Part shown: piece by piece, positions 26,532 to 34,470 of the stretch
How positions within the stretch are numbered: the first letter of the stretch is position 1
Layout: every line of letters starts with the position of its first letter
Assembly: GCA_017451295.1 (NCBI GenBank)
Contig: JAFSPW010000074.1
Coordinates: forward strand, 1-60,703
DNA length: 60,703 nucleotides
From: Clostridia bacterium
GTDB taxonomy: Bacteria > Bacillota > Clostridia > Christensenellales > CAG-138
Direction of reading: 5' to 3'
Translations under genes and position numbers: made by a program
Notes under the pieces: generated by a model
Seen by the model: the letters and a program-made list of their open reading frames with translations, nothing else
Database searches by the model: none
Told to the model about the DNA's origin: nothing

Positions 26532-29522
26532 TCAGTCAGCCCGACCCAGCATCCGCTTGAGGGATTCTACCGTCGGGATTCTGTATTCCTTCAGAACATA
26601 ACCGTTAGAGTCGCTGTAGCCGAACTCCTCCAGCTTCCGGGCAAACTCACGGTTGATGGTCTTCACAGCCGCGTCGATACGGGTCTGCTCGTTGTCGCCG
26701 TTGACCACGATGTCGTTGAAGGCGTTGGAAACTTCCCGCTCCAAGAGGTAGGTGCCGGGCACACGGGCCACGTCCACCACATTCTTGGCAAAGGCCTTGA
26801 TGACCTCTTTGTCTGCGGTGTCCCAGGGGAGCCGGTCAAAGGCATCGATGTTAGCAGAGGGCCACATGTACTCGTCGCCGTAGGTAATCTGCAGGGTCTG
26901 ACCGAAGCGAGCCTGCACCTCGGTGGAGGACCACCAGCGGATGAAGGACCAGGCCTTCTCTTCCCTATCGGCATCGCTCTTGAAGATGACGGTGCTTTCG
27001 GCGCAGCCGCAGGTGCTTCTGTCGATGGTGCCGTCGGGCCGCTTGGTGCCGGGGATGATGCGAATCTCCCAGGAACCGTCCAGCTCGGGGGCGGCGTTCT
27101 TGAGCAGGTTGTACACGCCCAAATCAGCGATGCCGATGGGCAAGTCGCCGTTGCGGAAGTGCTGATAGAAGCTGTCCACGTTCACGGGCATGTTGTAGAT
27201 AGTGAACAGGTCCGTCAAAGCCCTGAAGCCGTTGACGGAAGCCTCGGACCCCAGCGCCGTGCCCTTGGAGGCATCGCCATAATAGAGGGAGCCGCCGTTT
27301 TGCACGATGAGGGGGGTGGTGCCGTGGAAGTTACGCATGCTGGACATGCCGGCGGTGGCGTAGTAGAAGTTCAAACCACGCATCTGCAGCTCCGGCAGCA
27401 TATCCACCACGTCATCCATGGTGTCGGGAACCTCCAGGCCCAGCTTGTCAATCACATCAGAGCGATAGAACAGCACCCAGAAGTTCATGGTCTCGGGCAT
27501 GGAGTACACGGAGTCGCCGATGGTACCCGTCAGGAAGAAGCCGGGCTCGTAGGGAGCCGCCACCTCTCTAAAGTCGCTGAACTGGGTCATATCCACCAGA
27601 GCGCCGCGGACGGCCAGCTCGTAGGGAATGGTGTAGTTGATGCCCGTGGCCACATCCGGGGCCGTGCCGGAGGAGTTGGCCAGCACCAGCTTGTACTGGT
27701 CGGGCATGATGGAGATATCCACATCGATACCGGTCTCGGGCGTGTAGTACTCGTCGATCATCTTCTGCATAATCTGGACGTACTGGCTGGAGCGGTTCAC
27801 CCAAACCTGCAGATGGTTGGGGTCGTTGTTGCTGGCGGAATAGGCCTGATCCGTGAAGGAGGCGATAAACCGCTTGAAGCTCATGCCCAAGGACTTGAAG
27901 GCGCTGGGCCGCTTGGGGAGCTTGGCGCCGTTCTGGTAGAGGTAGATACGATCGATGGCCAGGTTGTTGCGAACCAGACCGTCGATGGTGGTGGCCAGAT
28001 AGTGGTTGGCGGAGTTGGAGCTGGAAGAAAGCTCAGCGCTCCGATAGGGAATCTCGTCGGGGCTGTCGCCCAGGCTCCGCAGCTGCTCGGCGGCGATGAT
28101 CATGGAGGACATGATGGCCACGTTCTTCTTGCTGGAGCTGTAGGGCATGTAGGAAGCTTCCAGGGCGGTGAGCCGGTCCGCATAGCCATAGAGCTGATCC
28201 TCGATATCGGGGATGTAGCGGGACAGCTTCAAATCACGATACTTGTCGGCGTTGGTACCGGCCACCTTGGTGATTTCCAGGGACAGGTCGTTGATGCCGG
28301 ACATGATTTCGTCCAGAGCCTCCAGCACGGTCCTAAGCGGATCGATGGAGATGGTGAAGGACACAGTGTGAGTGCCCTTGCTTAAATTCACGGTCAGGGG
28401 GTTCCCCTCCGCATCCACCAACGTGCTTACCTTATATTTAGTAGTATAGGCCATGGGGTAAGCCACGAAGGCATCGCTCGGGAAGTCCCCGTCCACCCGC
28501 ACATCCAGAAACACCGGGAAGTCCGTCTTGTCGGACTGGCGATAGTTCATGGCGATGGCGTAGCTGCCGGGCTCGTCCACGGTGAACTCATAGCTGATGG
28601 ACTGACCGCCGTTGTCGAAGGAGTCGGAGTCCAAGGCGTTGAGCACCGTGTCGGTGACTTCGTAGGGGTCCAGGCTGGCATCGTACTCCACCACCGCATG
28701 GATGGAGGAGTCGTTGGACAGGGTGAACTTTTCGCCCTGCAGAGTGATAAGGGCATCACCCTCCGCCTGGGCGGAACCATCGTAAGCCTTGGGGGCAAAG
28801 GGAGCCACCAGGGAGATGGTGCCCAAAAGGAAGTTGCCTTCCTTCACCTCCAGCTCCACCTCGTGGGTGCCGGCGGTGAGCTCAAGGCAAAGAGGATCGC
28901 TGTGGCGATAGCTGGCATCCATGAGATACTTCTCTTCCCAACGAATCTGCTTGTCGGGAATGGTGACCAGCTCGTTGCCATAGCGATCATAGGAGGGTTC
29001 CTGATTCTGCTTCCAGGTGGTTTCAAAGCGAAGGTTCCTGGACTCATAGAAGGGATAGTCCCCATCCAGCTTCATGCCCATCTGGACAGGCAGCACCGAC
29101 TCATCGAATGACAGGTAATCGAAGAGCACGAAATACAGCCCGTCCTGGGGAACATCGAAGGCAAACGCCACCTTATCCCCATAGGACATGGACAGCGCCT
29201 TATCCGCCTTGGTGTTGCCGCGGCTGTCATCGGCGATGGTGGCATCTCCGATGTCCGTAACCGCATCCGCCAGCGGGACCACGATGGTCTCACCGGTGTA
29301 GGCCTTTAGCGTATAAGCGGCGCTGACCTTGGAATAATTGTTTGCAATGCGTTCACTTACATATTCGGTGTTAGCCGAATACGTAGCACCGGCATCAGAG
29401 AGCGTCTGCGTACCCTTGTTGGCAGCGCCCAGCACCGTTGCCGGTGCCATGCCGAGGCTTGTGAAGAGCATGGCAAGTAGCAGGAAAACACTGACTTTCC
29501 GTACGAGCTTACTCCTCGTCAT
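26532..29522 (-). CDS. Very large substrate-binding protein with N-terminal carbohydrate-binding-like domains
   Basis: The 996-residue product starts at the ATG at 29522 behind AAGGAGGAAAGGG and has a signal peptide (about 1-33) without a lipobox Cys. Residues about 34-410 form two beta-rich modules (FAFDVPQDGLYFVLFDYLSF in the first, YEFTVDEPGSYAIAMNYRQS in the second) that look like jelly-roll glycan-binding domains. A helical region follows (about 410-560), then a family 1 solute-binding fold from about 590 (ANSSGTAPDVATGIN, MPETMNFWVLFYRSDVIDKL, AWSFIRWWSSTEVQARFGQT). Ordinary binding proteins have about 430-550 residues. First gene of the transport operon, with a strong promoter at 29598-29626. 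Confidence 0.9.
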   Translation of the reverse strand: MTRSKLVRKVSVFLLLAMLFTSLGMAPATVLGAANKGTQTLSDAGATYSANTEYVSERIANNYSKVSAAYTLKAYTGETIVVPLADAVTDIGDATIADDSRGNTKADKALSMSYGDKVAFAFDVPQDGLYFVLFDYLSFDESVLPVQMGMKLDGDYPFYESRNLRFETTWKQNQEPSYDRYGNELVTIPDKQIRWEEKYLMDASYRHSDPLCLELTAGTHEVELEVKEGNFLLGTISLVAPFAPKAYDGSAQAEGDALITLQGEKFTLSNDSSIHAVVEYDASLDPYEVTDTVLNALDSDSFDNGGQSISYEFTVDEPGSYAIAMNYRQSDKTDFPVFLDVRVDGDFPSDAFVAYPMAYTTKYKVSTLVDAEGNPLTVNLSKGTHTVSFTISIDPLRTVLEALDEIMSGINDLSLEITKVAGTNADKYRDLKLSRYIPDIEDQLYGYADRLTALEASYMPYSSSKKNVAIMSSMIIAAEQLRSLGDSPDEIPYRSAELSSSSNSANHYLATTIDGLVRNNLAIDRIYLYQNGAKLPKRPSAFKSLGMSFKRFIASFTDQAYSASNNDPNHLQVWVNRSSQYVQIMQKMIDEYYTPETGIDVDISIMPDQYKLVLANSSGTAPDVATGINYTIPYELAVRGALVDMTQFSDFREVAAPYEPGFFLTGTIGDSVYSMPETMNFWVLFYRSDVIDKLGLEVPDTMDDVVDMLPELQMRGLNFYYATAGMSSMRNFHGTTPLIVQNGGSLYYGDASKGTALGSEASVNGFRALTDLFTIYNMPVNVDSFYQHFRNGDLPIGIADLGVYNLLKNAAPELDGSWEIRIIPGTKRPDGTIDRSTCGCAESTVIFKSDADREEKAWSFIRWWSSTEVQARFGQTLQITYGDEYMWPSANIDAFDRLPWDTADKEVIKAFAKNVVDVARVPGTYLLEREVSNAFNDIVVNGDNEQTRIDAAVKTINREFARKLEEFGYSDSNGYVLKEYRIPTVESLKRMLGRAD

Positions 29523-29597
29523 CTCTTTCCCTTTCCTCCTTTTCCTTCTGTTATCTATTTGAGTGTAGAATGTGCCAAATGTAAATCATTCTCAATA

Positions 29598-29626
29598 ATG
29601 TTACAATTCCAACACATTGTTGTCAA
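29598..29626 (-). promoter_or_regulatory. Promoter of arabinan transport operon
   Basis: Minus strand TTGACA (29621-29626), 17 bp, TAACAT (29598-29603), 75 bp upstream of the start at 29522. It is divergent from the surface-enzyme genes and about 25 bp from the inverted repeat at 29649-29691. Confidence 0.8.
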
Positions 29627-29648
29627 GACAGGAAATATTTGACCTTCA

Positions 29649-29691
29649 AATTATATAAACAGATCTCATCATATTGTCTATTTATATAATT
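29649..29691. promoter_or_regulatory. Inverted-repeat candidate operator in divergent arabinan promoter region
   Basis: AATTATATAAACAGA (29649-29663) and TCTATTTATATAATT (29677-29691) are inverted 15-mers with one mismatch and a 13-bp spacer. The right arm overlaps the probable -35 of the GH51 gene. The location between divergent arabinan operons suggests a regulator-binding site; no regulator gene is in the window. Confidence 0.6.
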
Positions 29692-29719
29692 GTGCAATCT
29701 ATAGCAACTATGTTACACT
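29690..29719 (+). promoter_or_regulatory. Possible promoter of surface GH51-GH43 operon
   Basis: TTGTGC (29690-29695), 18 bp, TACACT (29714-29719) preceded by TGT, an extended -10. Moderate match; it lies 38 bp before the start at 29758. Confidence 0.4.
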
Positions 29720-29757
29720 ACGATAGGAAAAATGAATATGCGGAGGAGGGCAATGGT

Positions 29758-32463
29758 ATGCCTATTTTTCACAAACAGTTCCGTCTGCTTCTATTGTGTC
29801 TCATTCTGATCGGCATGCAATTATCCTGCGCCGCAAGTGAACCTGCCAAAAGCGGGGAGATAAGTAAGGAGAACCTAATGGATCAACAAACCGAAGCCGT
29901 CGCAATGGAGCCAAGCATCCTGGCCCTGGGCAGCGCAGCCGTCACCGTGGATGTATCCGAAACAGGATTATCGCAAGCGGTGGAAGAATCTGACACATTA
30001 TTCGGGTTGTTTTTGGAAGACATCAACTTTGCCGTCGATGGGGGACTCTATGCCGAGCTGGTGAAGAACCGTTCCTTTGAATACGGCCAATACGCCGTCA
30101 ACGAGCATAAGCACGGCTGGCTGGTGACCGACAGCGACACCGTCACCTTTGAAATACGCGACGGCGCTGCCGACGGCACCGCCCTGAACCCCAACAATCC
30201 CACCTATGCCGTCATCACCAATGCCGGGGCGGATTTTGCCGGCATCGCCAATGTCGGCTTTTTGGACGGCATGGCGGTGGAAGGCGGAAAAGAGTATGTT
30301 GCTTCCTTATATATAAAGAGCACCGATGTGCAGCAGGCTGAACTTGCCTTGGTAGGCAAGGACAAAACGGTCTATGCGGCCGCTGCCGTATCCGGCATCA
30401 CCGACTCCTGGCAAAAGCTCAGCGTCGCCCTCTTCCCCACCGAGACGGTGACAAAGGGGCTCAGGCTCCAGGTCAGCATTCCCAAGGGCACGGTTTGCCT
30501 CGATATGGTGTCCCTCATGCCCACGGATACCTTCATGGGGCTCCCCATTCGCAAAGATTTGGGGGAGGCGCTGCAGGCGCTCAATCCCTCCTTCCTTCGC
30601 TTCCCCGGTGGATGCATCATCGAGGGCAGGGATTTGCAGAGCATGTACAGCTGGAAGGATTCCATCGGCAATGGGGAGACCTACGCCATCAACGGCACTC
30701 CCGCCACCGGGGATGTGTTTTCCCGTCCCCAGGGGGTGGATTTGTGGCACCGGGACAACCGCTACCCCTACTACATGACCTATGGGCTGGGGTTCTATGA
30801 GTATTTCTGCCTGTGCGAGAAGCTGAACTGTCTGCCCCTGCCGGTGCTCAATGCGGGCATGACCTGCCAGCTGCAAAGCCCCCGGTACACCGTGTTTGAT
30901 ACGGACAGCCCGGAGTTTCGGCAATGCGTGCAGGACGCCCTGGATTTGGTGGAGTTTTGCCGGGGCGGCGTGGACACCCAATGGGGCGCCGTTCGGGCGG
31001 CTATGGGTCATGAAGCCCCCTTTGACCTAAAGTATATCGGCATCGGCAACGAGCAATGGCAGCGGGAATACTTCGACCACTACCTTCTGTTCCTGGAAGC
31101 CTTCGATGCCGCCCAGCAGCAGCGGCCGGAGCTGTTTTCCGGTATCGAGTTGATTTTAGCCAACGGCACCACCTCCTCCAGTCACGAAGGCTGGGACTTC
31201 CTCCGCCAGCATGGGGGTCAAAGAGACACCCGCACCGGCCTGGTGGACGAGCATTTCTATAACACTACGGACTGGTTTTTGAGCAACACCCGCCGCTACG
31301 ACGGCTATGACCGCAACTGGCAGGACAAGGTGTTCGTGGGCGAATATGCCTCCTGGACCAACACCCTGCGCTCCGCCCTGGCGGAAGCCGCCTTTATGAC
31401 CGGTATAGAGCGCAACGCAGATGTGGTGAAGATGGCCTGCTATGCGCCGCTTCTGTGCAGTCTCACCTCCAGCCAATGGACGCCGGACATGATTTTCTAC
31501 AACAACCACACCATCGTCAAGTCCGTCAACTATTATGTGCAGCAGCTCTTTGCCCAGCATGTGGGTAAGCTCTCCCTGCCCACCACGGTGGAGCACCGTC
31601 GTCTTCCCGAGGACACCACCCTCTGCGGCGGCATCGGCCTTGGCAGCTGGGAAACCTCCGTCATCTTCGATAACCTGAAGGTGGTCTCCAACGAGGACGG
31701 AAGGGTCCTCTATGAGAATGATTTCTCAGAGGATACTCTGGCAAGTGACGGCTGGCAGATGCACCAGGGGGACTGGCAGGTGGCGGACGGCACCCTGCAG
31801 CAGACCGACATCGGCTACCCCAACGATCCCAACACCGGTGATGTCATCTTTATCGGAGACACCAGCTGGAAGAACTATACCCTCACCGTGGATGCCACCA
31901 TCGACGAAGGCTCGGAAGGCTTCTTGATTCCCATCTGTGTCCACGACGCCAAGAACCTTATCTTCTGGAACATTGGCGGCTGGGGGAATGTAAAGTCCTG
32001 TCTGCAGATTGTTTCCGACGGCATGAAGGGCAATGAGGTGGCCGGCACGGAAAAAAGCTTGCATTTGGAGCAGGGTAAGGTTTATCATTTGAAGGTGGAG
32101 GTATTGGAGGACACCATCCTTTGCTACATCAACGATAAGCTGTATGTCCACTATCTGTGGCTCCCTGTGGATGATGTGTACGCCATCGGCTCCCTGGCCC
32201 AAAACGGGGACCTGGTGGTAAAGCTCGTGAACAACGGTTCTGAGGATATAGACGTGAGCCTTCGGCTGCCCGGCTTTGATGCCGCCGCCTATGCTTCCGA
32301 AGCTAAGGTATACACCCTTTGCGGCCAGAGCCTGTTGGATGCCAACACCCCGGAAAACCCTGATTTGCTGGTGCCGGTGGAAAGCACCCTTTCCATTGGG
32401 GAACAGACCAGCACCACCCTTCCCCACTATTCCCTGACTATCATTACAGTTGCAAAGAACTAA
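29758..32463 (+). CDS. Surface GH51 alpha-L-arabinofuranosidase lipoprotein with inserted LamG-like domain
   Basis: Start is the ATG at 29758, seven bases after GGAGGAGGG; 901 residues. Signal peptide with lipobox MQLSC, anchored at C24. N-terminal binding domain (FGLFLEDINFAVDGGLYAEL, then a CBM-like sandwich), catalytic barrel with LRFPGGCIIEG, acid/base Glu in GIGNEQW and nucleophile in VFVGEYASW. Within the C-terminal sandwich a jelly-roll insertion appears (about residues 640-810: VLYENDFSEDTLASDGW ... LYVHYLW) before the sandwich resumes at LVVKLVNNGSEDIDV. It should trim arabinose branches from polymer at the cell surface. Followed after 12 bp by a GH43 lipoprotein gene. Confidence 0.92.
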   Translation: MPIFHKQFRLLLLCLILIGMQLSCAASEPAKSGEISKENLMDQQTEAVAMEPSILALGSAAVTVDVSETGLSQAVEESDTLFGLFLEDINFAVDGGLYAELVKNRSFEYGQYAVNEHKHGWLVTDSDTVTFEIRDGAADGTALNPNNPTYAVITNAGADFAGIANVGFLDGMAVEGGKEYVASLYIKSTDVQQAELALVGKDKTVYAAAAVSGITDSWQKLSVALFPTETVTKGLRLQVSIPKGTVCLDMVSLMPTDTFMGLPIRKDLGEALQALNPSFLRFPGGCIIEGRDLQSMYSWKDSIGNGETYAINGTPATGDVFSRPQGVDLWHRDNRYPYYMTYGLGFYEYFCLCEKLNCLPLPVLNAGMTCQLQSPRYTVFDTDSPEFRQCVQDALDLVEFCRGGVDTQWGAVRAAMGHEAPFDLKYIGIGNEQWQREYFDHYLLFLEAFDAAQQQRPELFSGIELILANGTTSSSHEGWDFLRQHGGQRDTRTGLVDEHFYNTTDWFLSNTRRYDGYDRNWQDKVFVGEYASWTNTLRSALAEAAFMTGIERNADVVKMACYAPLLCSLTSSQWTPDMIFYNNHTIVKSVNYYVQQLFAQHVGKLSLPTTVEHRRLPEDTTLCGGIGLGSWETSVIFDNLKVVSNEDGRVLYENDFSEDTLASDGWQMHQGDWQVADGTLQQTDIGYPNDPNTGDVIFIGDTSWKNYTLTVDATIDEGSEGFLIPICVHDAKNLIFWNIGGWGNVKSCLQIVSDGMKGNEVAGTEKSLHLEQGKVYHLKVEVLEDTILCYINDKLYVHYLWLPVDDVYAIGSLAQNGDLVVKLVNNGSEDIDVSLRLPGFDAAAYASEAKVYTLCGQSLLDANTPENPDLLVPVESTLSIGEQTSTTLPHYSLTIITVAKN

Positions 32464-32475
32464 GGAGGAAAGAAC

Positions 32476-34167
32476 ATGAAACTTCGCAAACTGATTGCCC
32501 TGCTGCTTGCCTTGGTCATCTGCCTGGGGTGCATTGCCTGCACCAACGAGTCGGCATCCACCGATGAGCCTGCCCCCCAGAGCGGTACCGCAGCGGAAGA
32601 AGTGAAGCAGGAAGAGCCTGTCTTTGAAAGCAAGTTCGCCAAGCTTCCCGAGCATGCCGACGAGGAAGAAGCCTCTATCAGCCCGGATTACGATGCCAAC
32701 TATGAGTTCATCGACACCGGTGCCGTGCCTGCCGGCGTGTCCGTCCACGATCCCTCCATCTATGCGGAGAATGGCGTGTACTACATCTTCGGTTCCCATC
32801 TGGCCTCTGCCTCCTCAACGGATCTGCGTAAGTGGACCCTGTTCACCAAGGGCTTTGGCAAAGGGGAGCATGAAAATGTTTACGGGGACATCCTCAATGC
32901 CGACAGCGGCGTGTTCGACTGGTCCGGTGCCAAGTGGAGCGTGAACCCCATCAACGGCTTTGGTCTGTGGGCGCCGGATGTGGTGTATAACCCGGTCATG
33001 GGCAAGTATATGCTCTATTACTGCACCAGCACGGATTTCTACACCTCCAGCATCATGTTCAGCACCTCCGACAGCCTGACCGGGCCCTATGATTTTGAGA
33101 AGATTATTGTCTACTCCGGCTTCAACGAGAAGACCATCAAGGATACGGATGTGCTCAGCGTAGTCTCTGCCGAGGATGCTCAGCGGTACTACAGCCCCAA
33201 GGAGTATGAGTTCAAGAAGTGGCCCAACGCCATCGACCCCTCCGTCTTCTTCGATGCCGACAATCGGCTCTGGATGACCTACGGCTCCTTCTCCGGCGGC
33301 ATCTTCCTGCTGGAGCTTGATCCCGCCACGGGTCTGCCCATCCATCCGGCGCTGGATGAAGAAAACAATGTGGATCCCTATTTCGGCCGCAGGCTTCTGG
33401 GGGGCAACCACAAGTCCATGGAAGGTCCCTATATCCTCTATGATGCCGAAGCCGGTTACTACTATCTCTATGTGTCCTACGGCGGGTTTGAAGCCTACAA
33501 GGGCTATCAAATCCGGGTGTTCCGCAGTAAGAATGTGGAAGGTCCCTATGTGGATATGAACGGGCTCACCCCCACCAACCTGCTCAACCACGCCATGTTG
33601 GGGCTGAAGCTTTCCGGCAACTACGATATGCCCAGCGTTCGCAAGGCCTATGTGTCCACCGGTCATAACTCCGCTTTCATCGACAAGGACGGCAGGCGCT
33701 ACATCGTCTACCACACCCGCTATGATAATAACGGCGAGGTCCACAACCCCCGTGTAAAGCAGTATTTCCTGAACGAGGAGGGCTGGCCCTGCATGCTGCC
33801 CTATGCCACCAACGGCGAGACCATCTCTAAGACCGGCTACGGCCTTGACGAAGTGGTGGGCCGCTACTATGTCACCAACCAGGGCACCAAGATTGACGGC
33901 GAAATCGCCAAGCCCTTTATCCTGTATCTGACCGAGAAAGGCAATGTCTTCGGGGAGGGCATTCAGGGGACTTGGTATATGGCGGACGGCGCCCCCTATG
34001 TTCACATCACCATAGACGGCGTGGTGTATTCCGGCGTGTTCTGCGCCATGCAGGATGAGGCCAAAACCGATTGCATGACTTTCACCGCCGTTGGCGATAA
34101 TAGCAGCATGTGGGGTGTGAAATATGACGAAGAACTCATCGCCGAGCTCAAAGAATACTTCAACTGA
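32476..34167 (+). CDS. Surface GH43 endo-1,5-alpha-L-arabinanase lipoprotein
   Basis: Start is the ATG at 32476 behind AAGGAGGAAAG; 563 residues. Signal peptide and lipobox (LGC or IAC, C19 or C22) are followed by an acidic linker to about residue 75. The GH43 propeller has base Asp in VSVHDPSIYAENGVYYIFG, second Asp in AIDPSVFFDADNRLWMTYG, the acid Glu in HKSMEGPYILYD and the arabinanase segment GGNHKSMEGP; the C-terminal ~110 residues are the beta-barrel found in AbnA/AbnB-like enzymes. It cuts the arabinan backbone outside the cell. It is a paralogue of the cytoplasmic enzyme at 9412-10830. Its last 44 bp overlap the next gene. Confidence 0.93.
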   Translation: MKLRKLIALLLALVICLGCIACTNESASTDEPAPQSGTAAEEVKQEEPVFESKFAKLPEHADEEEASISPDYDANYEFIDTGAVPAGVSVHDPSIYAENGVYYIFGSHLASASSTDLRKWTLFTKGFGKGEHENVYGDILNADSGVFDWSGAKWSVNPINGFGLWAPDVVYNPVMGKYMLYYCTSTDFYTSSIMFSTSDSLTGPYDFEKIIVYSGFNEKTIKDTDVLSVVSAEDAQRYYSPKEYEFKKWPNAIDPSVFFDADNRLWMTYGSFSGGIFLLELDPATGLPIHPALDEENNVDPYFGRRLLGGNHKSMEGPYILYDAEAGYYYLYVSYGGFEAYKGYQIRVFRSKNVEGPYVDMNGLTPTNLLNHAMLGLKLSGNYDMPSVRKAYVSTGHNSAFIDKDGRRYIVYHTRYDNNGEVHNPRVKQYFLNEEGWPCMLPYATNGETISKTGYGLDEVVGRYYVTNQGTKIDGEIAKPFILYLTEKGNVFGEGIQGTWYMADGAPYVHITIDGVVYSGVFCAMQDEAKTDCMTFTAVGDNSSMWGVKYDEELIAELKEYFN

Positions 34168-34408
34168 GCGCAAGTTCGTCTTTGACAAGGCCCACGCCAT
34201 AGACCTTGTCAAGGATGTGATTCAATGGCTGGTGGTCACCGCTTTAGGCTTTATCTACTGGATGGCGGTGCTGCTGCTGGCGTCCGTGTTCCTGCTGAAC
34301 ATCTGGCATGTGAGCTTCACCACCATCCTCAAGTATGGCATCGGCCTGACGGCCATCACCGGCGTGGTGTACGCCATCGTGATGCACCGCCGCAACATCA
34401 ACCGATAA
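34124..34408 (+). CDS. Small two-helix membrane protein overlapping GH43 gene
   Basis: The 94-residue frame starts at the ATG at 34124 inside the GH43 gene and runs 241 bp beyond it to a strong terminator. After about 30 hydrophilic residues come two membrane helices (VIQWLVVTALGFIYWMAVLL and YGIGLTAITGVVYAIVM) and a basic end, HRRNINR. The upstream GGGGTG is a weak ribosome site, so coupling with the GH43 stop or an alternative internal start is possible. No family is recognised. The hydrophobic composition and position before the terminator argue that it is real. Confidence 0.65.
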   Translation: MTKNSSPSSKNTSTERKFVFDKAHAIDLVKDVIQWLVVTALGFIYWMAVLLLASVFLLNIWHVSFTTILKYGIGLTAITGVVYAIVMHRRNINR

Positions 34409-34417
34409 CCCACAACA

Positions 34418-34446
34418 AAGGAGCTGGACAACCAGCTCCTTTTTTT
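34418..34446 (+). terminator. Terminator of surface GH51-GH43 operon
   Basis: AAGGAGCTGG (34418-34427), loop ACAA, CCAGCTCCTT (34432-34441), then T residues to 34446. Ten-bp perfect stem. Confidence 0.93.
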
Positions 34447-34470
34447 ACCAATGCCTTACTTTTCGTTCAC

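Noticed and set aside
26511..28385. 624-codon plus-strand open frame
   Set aside because: Antisense shadow of the large binding protein with G/V/H-rich composition.
32815..34212. 465-codon minus-strand open frame
   Set aside because: Antisense shadow of the surface GH43 gene, no start signal.
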